Origin: Amphibacillus indicireducens
Lineage (GTDB): Bacteria > Bacillota > Bacilli > Bacillales > Amphibacillaceae
DNA: 28,205 nucleotides
Reading direction: 5' to 3'
Assembly: GCF_039539605.1 (NCBI RefSeq)
Contig: NZ_BAABDL010000022.1
Span: 1-28,205 of the forward strand
The translations under genes and the position numbers were made by a program. Shown here in pieces: positions 23,429 to 28,205 of this stretch (position 1 is its first letter; each line of letters begins with the position of its first letter). The notes under the pieces were generated by a model that worked only from the letters and a program-made list of their open reading frames with translations, ran no database searches and was not told where the DNA came from.

Positions 23429-24268
23429 ATGAACCAAACAATCGAATTAAAAAGTAACAAAAGCTTTGACTTAGATCACAGTGTGTTTACCTCACCTAAT
23501 AACGTCAACACACATATTCATGATTGTTATGAACTGTTTTATTATATATCCGGAGATTTAACCTACTATATTGAAGGTCATGCTTATCAGTTAGAACCCC
23601 ATGATCTGATTATAACCAATACAAGAGAGCTTCATCGCGTTGTCTTCAACTCAAATAGCAGTTATGAACGCAAGTACATTCACTTTAAATCAGATTATCT
23701 ATCAGCTTATCAAACAGAAGATTACAATCTGCTCAACTATATTGAAAATCGTAAACTCGGACACCATAATAAGATCGCCGCAAAAGATGTGCTAGAGCAA
23801 GGCATTGATCAATTGTGGGCAAAAATTGAAGAAGCGTATTTAGCAGAGACTCCCGAGAGTGCAGTTTTAACAAAAACATATTTTATTCAAATGCTGATAA
23901 AAATAAACGAAATATTTTCCAAGTCTAATAATAAATTTGCCGAAAAATATAAATACGATGAAAAAACCATACGCTTATTAGATTACCTAAACCACAATCT
24001 AGCTAAACACATTTCTTTGGATCTGTTGGAAGAAAAATTTTATGCCAATAAATATTATTTATCACATACATTTAAGCGGATCACCGGATTCACCGTGATG
24101 GAATACGTCACCTATAAGCGAATCATTTGGGCAATGGACTTACTTGTCATGGATAATCCAGCATTGGATGTCGCCCATACGGTCGGATTTAATGATTACT
24201 CTACTTTTTATAAAGCGTTTAAAAAGATAACAGGAACATCGCCGAGAAAATACCTCAAACGAAATTAA
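23429..24268 (+). CDS. AraC-family transcriptional regulator
   Basis: A 279-residue regulator. The N-terminal cupin sensor (about 10-100, THIHDCYELFYYISGDLTYYIEGH in parts and LEPHDLIITNTRELHRV) would bind a sugar or related ligand. The C-terminal double helix-turn-helix (about 185-278) has a YANKYYLSHTFKRITGFT first unit and VGFNDYSTFYKAFKKITGTSPRKY second unit, the latter the AraC signature. The start is ATG 23429, with TAGGTG 6 nt upstream; GTG 23420 is in frame but overlaps that site. The gene is divergent from three Gfo/Idh/MocA oxidoreductase genes and very probably activates them, as is common for such pairs. Confidence 0.9.
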   Translation: MNQTIELKSNKSFDLDHSVFTSPNNVNTHIHDCYELFYYISGDLTYYIEGHAYQLEPHDLIITNTRELHRVVFNSNSSYERKYIHFKSDYLSAYQTEDYNLLNYIENRKLGHHNKIAAKDVLEQGIDQLWAKIEEAYLAETPESAVLTKTYFIQMLIKINEIFSKSNNKFAEKYKYDEKTIRLLDYLNHNLAKHISLDLLEEKFYANKYYLSHTFKRITGFTVMEYVTYKRIIWAMDLLVMDNPALDVAHTVGFNDYSTFYKAFKKITGTSPRKYLKRN

Positions 24269-24279
24269 TTTAGCACAAT

Positions 24280-24316
24280 AAAAAAGGTCCTGGTCAACTG
24301 CCAGAACCTTTTCTTT
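24280..24316. terminator. Bidirectional terminator between AraC gene and flavin reductase gene
   Basis: AAAAAGGTCCTGG (24281-24293) pairs with CCAGAACCTTTT (24301-24312) around a 7-nt loop. Both flanks are A or T runs, serving the plus-strand regulator (stop 24268) and the minus-strand reductase (stop 24336). Confidence 0.85.
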
Positions 24317-24335
24317 TGATAAATGTTTTAAAGGA

Positions 24336-25043
24336 TTAGAAGGATAGAAACTCAGGTATTCGTCGTTCGTGCTTATCAATCACAATTTGATCAGACTTAA
24401 TGCCATGCGTACGCAATAGATCAATATTTTGAATTAAAAATTCATCACTACCAACAACGTAGAATAGACCATCTTTATCAGAGGCTAGCTGTTCAGCTGC
24501 TTTGTAATAATCCTGGCGATTATCTACAAAATCTGAGGTGAATTTTTTATCAGAAGATGTTTTAAAAATATCTGTAAATAAAAACTGTCTGTTTGAATCG
24601 ATATTAAGTGAGTGCACATGCTTAATGTTGTCAGGTTGATTGAAATATTCTAATACAAGTGGTCTAAAAGTAGCCAAGCCAACGCCAGAAGACAAAAGAT
24701 AAATTGATTTGTTCTCGCGTTTTAGCGGTACGTTCGAATTCGTTTTAAATAATGCGACTTGATCGCCAATTTTAATCGTTCTTAAAATCGACTTAAACTC
24801 AGAACACTGCTCACGAATTCGCGTCGTGATGCCAATCGATTTCTCATTTGGTAAGGTCGAAATTGACATATGCCTAACTAAACTCCGATTTGGCCGCTCA
24901 CCGTCATTAAATCCTTTCAGCGCAAAGTGCGTATGCGCGCCTTCTTCCCACTTGAAATCCTCAGGACAATCGAGCAGAAACGTTTTTATCTCTTCTGTTT
25001 CATCTATTATATGATTAATTTTTGTCCAATAAATTTGCATCAT
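24336..25043 (-). CDS. FNR-type flavin/ferric reductase-like protein, Fur-controlled
   Basis: A 235-residue flavoprotein of the ferredoxin-NADP reductase fold. The FAD domain (about 1-105) has the RHMSIS motif (RxxS type) preceded by RPNRSLV; the NAD(P) domain (about 110-235) has IYLLSSGVGLATFRPL and FYVVGSDEFLIQN. There is no iron-sulfur domain and no membrane helix, so it is a stand-alone cytoplasmic reductase. A Fur box overlaps its promoter (25090-25104), which supports a role in iron metabolism such as siderophore or ferric reduction. ATG-ATG at 25043/25040 follows GGGGGG; the second ATG has the better spacing. It is divergent from rlmH. Confidence 0.82.
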   Translation of the reverse strand: MMQIYWTKINHIIDETEEIKTFLLDCPEDFKWEEGAHTHFALKGFNDGERPNRSLVRHMSISTLPNEKSIGITTRIREQCSEFKSILRTIKIGDQVALFKTNSNVPLKRENKSIYLLSSGVGLATFRPLVLEYFNQPDNIKHVHSLNIDSNRQFLFTDIFKTSSDKKFTSDFVDNRQDYYKAAEQLASDKDGLFYVVGSDEFLIQNIDLLRTHGIKSDQIVIDKHERRIPEFLSF

Positions 25044-25076
25044 TCATTCCCCCCATGTTTTTAATGAGTAGACACT

Positions 25077-25105
25077 ACTATACAACAAATGATAACCATT
25101 CTCAA
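25077..25105 (-). promoter_or_regulatory. Promoter of the flavin reductase gene
   Basis: On the minus strand TTGAGA (25105-25100) and TATAGT (25082-25077) are separated by 17 bp. The Fur box covers the -35 and the upstream part of the spacer, the usual place for repression. Confidence 0.75.
25090..25104. promoter_or_regulatory. Fur box
   Basis: TGATAACCATTCTCA fits the 7-1-7 inverted repeat TGATAAT-N-ATTATCA at all but two of the arm positions. It overlaps the -35 of the flavin reductase promoter. Confidence 0.78.
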
Positions 25106-25182
25106 TTAAAAAGATTGAACATTCAAAAAATCAATGAATGTCGGATATAGATTGATGATGGTGTGGAAAAACTGGATTTAAG

Positions 25183-25191
25183 TGGTACAAT
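25183..25191 (+). promoter_or_regulatory. Extended -10 promoter of rlmH
   Basis: TGG-TACAAT is an extended -10 element 37 nt before the rlmH start codon; the -35 region is weak. Confidence 0.55.
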
Positions 25192-25228
25192 AGAATTAAG
25201 CATAAAATGACAAATAACGAGGTTAACA

Positions 25229-25708
25229 ATGAATATAACAATTATTAGTGTCGGAAAACTGAAAGAAAAATATTTAAAACTAGGTATCGATGAATTTACA
25301 AAACGACTTAGAGCATATGCAAACGTAAAATTAGTAGAAGTCGCAGATGAAAAAGCACCAGAAAATCTATCAGAAGCAGAAATGGAGGCGGTCAAAGACA
25401 AAGAAGGCGAACGAATTCTAGCAAAACTACAACAAGATACATACTTAATCACATTAGAAATCAAAGGCAAGCAGCTATCTTCAGAAGAACTAGCACGAAA
25501 ACTGGATCAACTAGCAACTCACGGCAAAAGCAACGTAACGTTTGTGATTGGCGGGTCATTAGGTTTGAGTGAAACGGTGATGAAGAGAAGCGATTATGCA
25601 CTGTCATTTTCAAAAATGACACTTCCACATCAGCTGATGCGTTTGGTATTGTTGGAGCAGGTATATCGAGCGTTTAGGATTAATCGGGGGGAACCGTACC
25701 ATAAATAG
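25229..25708 (+). CDS. rlmH: 23S rRNA pseudouridine-1915 N3-methyltransferase RlmH
   Basis: A SPOUT-class methyltransferase that modifies pseudouridine 1915 in helix 69 of 23S rRNA on the assembled ribosome. The 159-residue length is exactly that of the family. The N-terminus NITIISVGKLKEKYLKLGI, the cofactor-site FVIGGSLGLSE and the C-terminal knot MTLPHQLMRLVLLEQVYRAFRINRGEPYHK are all intact. ATG 25229 follows GAGG. In many Bacillales the gene lies not far from the replication origin, so this window may be oriC-proximal. The IS3-family element begins 23 nt after its stop and leaves it whole. Confidence 0.97.
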   Translation: MNITIISVGKLKEKYLKLGIDEFTKRLRAYANVKLVEVADEKAPENLSEAEMEAVKDKEGERILAKLQQDTYLITLEIKGKQLSSEELARKLDQLATHGKSNVTFVIGGSLGLSETVMKRSDYALSFSKMTLPHQLMRLVLLEQVYRAFRINRGEPYHK

Positions 25709-25730
25709 TGGTAAAGCAATAAGTGGAAAT

Positions 25731-25755
25731 TGGATAGGTTACACTAAGTTGGACA
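25731..25755 (+). repeat. Left terminal inverted repeat of the IS3-family element
   Basis: Starts TGGATAGGTTACACTAAG; its complement matches 27130-27154, with the AGTGT block and the outer three bases conserved. Confidence 0.8.
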
Positions 25756-25809
25756 GATTTATTAAGGTCAGTTAAGATTGAGTCATTAACTGCTCTTAGG
25801 AGAGAAAAC

Positions 25810-26094
25810 ATGACAAAAAGAAAACGACGAACATTTTCTAAAACATTTAAAGAACAGGTGGTTCAACTTTATTTATCAGGCAAACCAAGGGCTGAAGTCA
25901 TCAAAGAATATGACCTTACGGCCTCGGCATTTGATAAGTGGGTACGCCAGCATAAAGAAAGTGGTTCATTTGAAGAAAAGGACAATCGTACACCAGAACA
26001 AGAGGAGCTTATCCGCCTCAGAAAACAGAATCAACAACTTGCCATGGAAAATGATATTTTAAAGCAAGCAGCGCTGATCATGGGACGAAAATAA
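25810..26094 (+). CDS. IS3-family transposase OrfA (helix-turn-helix part)
   Basis: A 94-residue DNA-binding subunit that recognises the element ends. It has a basic start (TKRKRRTFSKTFKEQVVQLY), a helix-turn-helix (RAEVIKEYDLTASAFDKWVRQH) and a C-terminal leucine-zipper-like helix (LIRLRKQNQQLAMENDILKQA) for multimerisation with the OrfAB fusion. Start ATG 25810 follows TTAGGAG. OrfB lies in the -1 frame just after. A classic AAAAAAG slippery site is missing; GAAAAT (26087-26092) is the only A run at the junction, so fusion by slippage may be inefficient or absent. Confidence 0.93.
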   Translation: MTKRKRRTFSKTFKEQVVQLYLSGKPRAEVIKEYDLTASAFDKWVRQHKESGSFEEKDNRTPEQEELIRLRKQNQQLAMENDILKQAALIMGRK

Positions 26095-26096
26095 AT

Positions 26097-26936
26097 GTGA
26101 TCAGAAATAACCGTCACAAGTATTCGGTATCAGCAATGTGTAGATGTCTACAGGTCCCTCGAAGTACGTATTACTATGAAGCAAAAAAGCGTGATCATCA
26201 GGATAAAGAAATAACGAAACAAATCATTAAAATCTTTAAGGATAGTCGCCGAATTTATGGACAAAGAAAAATAAAAGAAAAATTAAAGGATTTAGGCTTT
26301 ATTGTCTCGCGACGGCGCATCGGGGGAATCATGGCAGAACAAGGACTTGTATCAAAGTATACAATTGTCCAGTATAAACCAATGAAAACAGTCGTTAATG
26401 AAGAGAAAATAAGTAACAGATTAAACCGTGAATTTGATGAAAAAGATGAACTAGAAGTCGTCGTCAGTGATCTGACTTATGTAAGAGTCGGTCGACGTTG
26501 GCACTATATTTGTGTACTGGTTGATTTATTTAATCGTGAAATCATTGGTTATAGTGCTGGTCCTCACAAGACAGCCGAATTAGTAAAACGCGCTTTTGCG
26601 TCTGTGCCATATAATCTAAATCGACTCAAATTATTTCATACCGATCGCGGAAGCGAGTTTAAGAATAAAAGTATTGACCAGTCTCTTGAGGCTTTCGGCA
26701 TTGAACGTTCATTAAGTGTCAAAGGGACACCGTATGACAACGCTGTAGCAGAATCAACATTTAAGACACTAAAGACCGAATTTATTTTTGGTGAGCATTT
26801 TGAAACACAAGAAGGCTTGGATTTAGGATTATTTGATTATGTCAATTGGTACAATAATGTACGTATCCATGGATCGTTAGGATACATGACCCCCAAGGAA
26901 TATAAGAAATTTAAAGCGATTCTCACAGCATCATGA
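26097..26936 (+). CDS. IS3-family transposase OrfB (DDE catalytic part)
   Basis: The catalytic part of the IS3 transposase (279 residues) with an rve integrase core. The DDE triad is readable: Asp in VVVSDLTYVRVG, Asp in LFHTDRGSEFKN and Glu in DNAVAESTFKTLKTE. An N-terminal HTH_21-like segment (RRIYGQRKIKEKLKDLGF) precedes it, and NWYNNVRIHGSLGYMTPKEY closes it. GTG 26097 lies 2 nt after the OrfA stop; translation is probably by frameshift fusion or coupling. No lesion is visible. Confidence 0.93.
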   Translation: MIRNNRHKYSVSAMCRCLQVPRSTYYYEAKKRDHQDKEITKQIIKIFKDSRRIYGQRKIKEKLKDLGFIVSRRRIGGIMAEQGLVSKYTIVQYKPMKTVVNEEKISNRLNREFDEKDELEVVVSDLTYVRVGRRWHYICVLVDLFNREIIGYSAGPHKTAELVKRAFASVPYNLNRLKLFHTDRGSEFKNKSIDQSLEAFGIERSLSVKGTPYDNAVAESTFKTLKTEFIFGEHFETQEGLDLGLFDYVNWYNNVRIHGSLGYMTPKEYKKFKAILTAS

Positions 26937-26945
26937 AGTGCCGTG

Positions 26946-27053
26946 CACTTTACTTGGAGACGCGAGTATGCCAGCCTGTGTGGCGGAGCCAGATATATTT
27001 ATTAGCTGGCATCTCGGCTCAGAAGCATACGAGCAAAGGGTCCAAGTCAAGTG
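26946..27053. other. Structured non-coding tail inside the IS3-family element
   Basis: Outer arms CACTTTACTTGGA (26946-26958) and TCCAAGTCAAGTG (27041-27053) pair at 12 of 13 positions. Inside, ATGCCAGC (26968-26975) pairs perfectly with GCTGGCAT (27005-27012), while overlapping GTATGC (26966-26971) can instead pair with GCATAC (27025-27030); a third stem is GAGCC/GGCTC. No open frame of note crosses it. It could be an RNA structure, a cruciform or a transposition regulator. See findings. Confidence 0.6.
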
Positions 27054-27129
27054 ACAATGAGTTATCACTGTTTAGATTAGAATTTAAAAATAAATGAGCG
27101 AGATTGACAACTGAACACCTTATAAAAAT

Positions 27130-27154
27130 TGTACAGTTTAGTGTTGACATACCA
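27130..27154 (-). repeat. Right terminal inverted repeat of the IS3-family element
   Basis: Ends GTGTTGACATACCA at 27154 and mirrors 25731-25755 imperfectly. It is followed by the target duplicate AAT. Confidence 0.78.
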
Positions 27155-27214
27155 AATTGAGATTAATGAGGAATGGGTAAATGGAACTTTATAATAAATT
27201 ATCTAAAAGTAAAT

Positions 27215-27247
27215 GAGCACATCCTTGTTATGATAAAAGGTGTGCTC
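27215..27247. repeat. Hairpin after the IS3-family element
   Basis: GAGCACATCCTT and AAGGTGTGCTC form about 11 pairs with one bulged base and a 10-nt loop. No T run follows on either strand, so a terminator is not supported. It may be a leftover of the locus that followed rlmH before the IS inserted. Confidence 0.45.
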
Positions 27248-27414
27248 TAAATTGTTCATATCTTACTAGAATAAAAAAGACCTCTTGCGTGCCACTGTAG
27301 AACTACTATTTTATAGCCTGTTTCGAGTGATGTTATTTAGTATCGATTAGTTCGTTAAATCGTTGTGTTGATAGGGTGTGAGAGAAGTGAAGGTATGGTT
27401 TATTTTCCATCTTG

Positions 27415-27444
27415 TGTTAGGTGATGTTAAGTAATGCTAGGTAG
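27415..27444 (+). repeat. Three 10-bp near-identical direct repeats
   Basis: TGTTAGGTGA, TGTTAAGTAA and TGCTAGGTAG follow each other without a gap. One helical turn per unit would place them on the same DNA face, but the stretch is short and could be chance. Confidence 0.4.
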
Positions 27445-27643
27445 TACTCCCCCAAAATTACACTGCATAAAATCTATCCATTTAATATATTTAGTCAGAG
27501 CATGTCAGATGGTTCTAAAATGAATAGACAATAACTTTATGTTGATTTATTTATGAAAATCAGATTACCAGTAGAGTTTAAAACCTCCGAATTTTTTTCA
27601 TTTTTGTCTATCCACTTTTTAACCCCGGATAAAATGGATTCAC

Positions 27644-27714
27644 AATAAATCTTAGGATTTAAAAATGTTATTTTTCCATCTTGACGAAAAATAGAGTCTG
27701 AATCCTAGATTATT
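27644..27714. repeat. 71-nt stem-loop upstream of the IS1380-family transposase gene
   Basis: AATAAATCTTAGGATT (27644-27659) pairs with AATCCTAGATTATT (27701-27714) with small bulges, and an inner TATTTTTC (27669-27676) pairs perfectly with GAAAAATA (27686-27693). It lies 145 nt before the transposase start. In an RNA read in from outside, such a stem could limit accidental transposase expression. Confidence 0.55.
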
Positions 27715-27858
27715 CATAGCCCAATCATAAAACCTGAATAAACCGCATCAAATCAATTAAAAATAACCAATCAATCTTTCACTAATTAAGTGAAAAGGAG
27801 CCCGATCTTTGATATTGTATAAGTGACCAAACAAACACAATTCAAGGAGGACTCCATA

Positions 27859-28205
27859 ATGAAAAGTGTAATCGAAAAGTCACTTCATTTCAACAAAATG
27901 ATCAAAGTTAATTTTGACGGCGGGAATTTAACCTCAGACTCAGGGCTATTATTGTACAAAGAGTTTGATGAANNNNNNNNNNNNNNNNNNNNNNNNAGTC
28001 AAAGACTCTGTAGACCACCGGGAACATCCCAATCCTGATGTCGTCATTCAAAAAATTTATCAACATCTTGCAGGTTATCACACAGACGACCATGCGGATG
28101 AATTAAAGCATGAGCCGATGTTTACCAAGATCCTGGATAAGAAGCAATTAGCTTCTCAACCCACTTTGTCACGCTTAAACCAGAAATTCGACAAGGAAAC
28201 GATGA
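27859..28205 (+). CDS. IS1380-family transposase, 5' part (interrupted by N gap, runs off the window)
   Basis: ATG 27859 has AAGGAGG at 27844-27850, an excellent site; an in-frame ATG 36 nt upstream has none. The first residues MKSVIEKSLHFNKMIKVNFD and then GGNLTSDSGLLLYKEFDE match the N-terminus of IS1380-family DDE transposases. After the Ns (27973-27996) the same gene continues as VKDSVDHREHPNPDVVIQKI, YQHLAGYHTDDHADELKHEP and MFTKILDKKQLASQPTLSRL up to the right edge. The frame after the gap (phase of 27998) does not agree with the frame before it, so the N count is not the true length. The full protein is usually about 440 residues; the rest lies outside. Confidence 0.85.
27973..27996. 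other. Assembly gap (24 Ns) inside the IS1380-family transposase
   Basis: A run of Ns in a repeated-element gene. Reading frames on each side would join only if the missing length is 2 modulo 3, so 24 is a nominal filler, or the joined copies differ by an indel. Confidence 0.95.

Larger units (their letters stand above)
25731..27154 (+). mobile_element. Complete IS3-family (IS150-like) insertion sequence
   Basis: The 1424-bp element begins TGGATAGG (25731) and ends CATACCA (27154). The left end (25731-25755) and right end (27130-27154) form 25-bp inverted repeats that agree at about 16 positions, with the TG...CA termini of the family. The flanking AAT (25728-25730 and 27155-27157) is a 3-bp target duplication, as IS150 relatives make. 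It encodes OrfA and OrfB and carries a structured non-coding tail of nearly 200 nt after OrfB. All parts look intact, so it may still be mobile. Confidence 0.88.
27158..27858. other. 700-bp gene-free stretch between two insertion sequences
   Basis: No convincing coding frame is visible on either strand. It holds a hairpin with arms GAGCACATCCTT and AAGGTGTGCTC (27215-27247), three 10-bp near-repeats (27415-27444), a long stem-loop (27644-27714), and an inverted repeat TTTCACT/AGTGAAA (27777-27795). The right-hand 200 bp or so probably belongs to the IS1380-family element; the rest may be old host intergenic DNA or worn IS remains. Confidence 0.5.

Overview
The window looks like a draft-assembly piece (there is an N run at 27973-27996) of an AT-rich Gram-positive chromosome of the Bacillaceae. 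The reasons are strong AGGAGG-type ribosome binding sites, frequent GTG and TTG starts, CcpA-type cre sites, a Fur box, a T-box leader and low-GC gene families (RlmH, CoA-disulfide reductase, Lin0512, an LPxTA-anchored protein). The surface xylanase set fits a xylan-degrading, perhaps halophilic or alkaliphilic relative of Amphibacillus, Halolactibacillus or Gracilibacillus. That genus-level guess is inference only.

Layout. (1) 1-7202: a hemicellulose locus on the + strand. It holds the tail of an unknown gene, a multidomain membrane-anchored GH43, a GH10 endoxylanase with an LPQTA wall-sorting signal, and a GH95 enzyme with no signal peptide. A cre-like site lies before GH10. The two surface enzymes would cut xylan and trim side chains at the cell envelope, and GH95 would act inside on imported oligosaccharides. 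(2) 7203-10240: a 52-bp repeat array, then an aldo/keto reductase divergent from a polytopic membrane protein of unknown substrate, with a cre site between them. (3) 10330-13750: a phosphonate/phosphite-type ABC transporter operon (GntR regulator, PhnD, PhnC, PhnE, PhnE) in decay. A deletion fuses GntR to PhnD out of frame, PhnD has an in-frame TGA, the first PhnE has an early TAG and the second PhnE a frameshift. PhnC alone is intact. (4) 13750-15860, - strand: a Lin0512-family gene, a second 52-bp repeat array, and a SAM hydroxide adenosyltransferase (DUF62) gene behind a complete T-box leader with its own promoter. (5) 16000-19890: an FMN reductase, a CNNM/CorC-type CBS protein, a tiny ORF and a CoA-disulfide reductase. 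(6) 19885-24320: three consecutive Gfo/Idh/MocA oxidoreductases on the - strand, divergent from an AraC-type regulator, with a consensus cre in the shared region; probably a sugar or polyol catabolic operon. (7) 24336-25708: a Fur-box-controlled FNR-type flavin reductase and rlmH. (8) 25731-28205: a complete IS3-family (IS150-like) element with terminal inverted repeats, a 3-bp target duplication and an unusual structured non-coding tail, then a gene-free stretch and the start of an IS1380-family transposase interrupted by the assembly gap.

The most interesting signals are the two 52-bp-period intergenic arrays, which share a core motif in opposite orientations but carry locus-specific complementary arms; the T-box leader on a SAM-hydrolase gene; the multiply broken phosphonate operon; and the foldable tail inside the IS3 element. 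All calls come from reading sequence and recalled family knowledge; no searches or folding programs were run.
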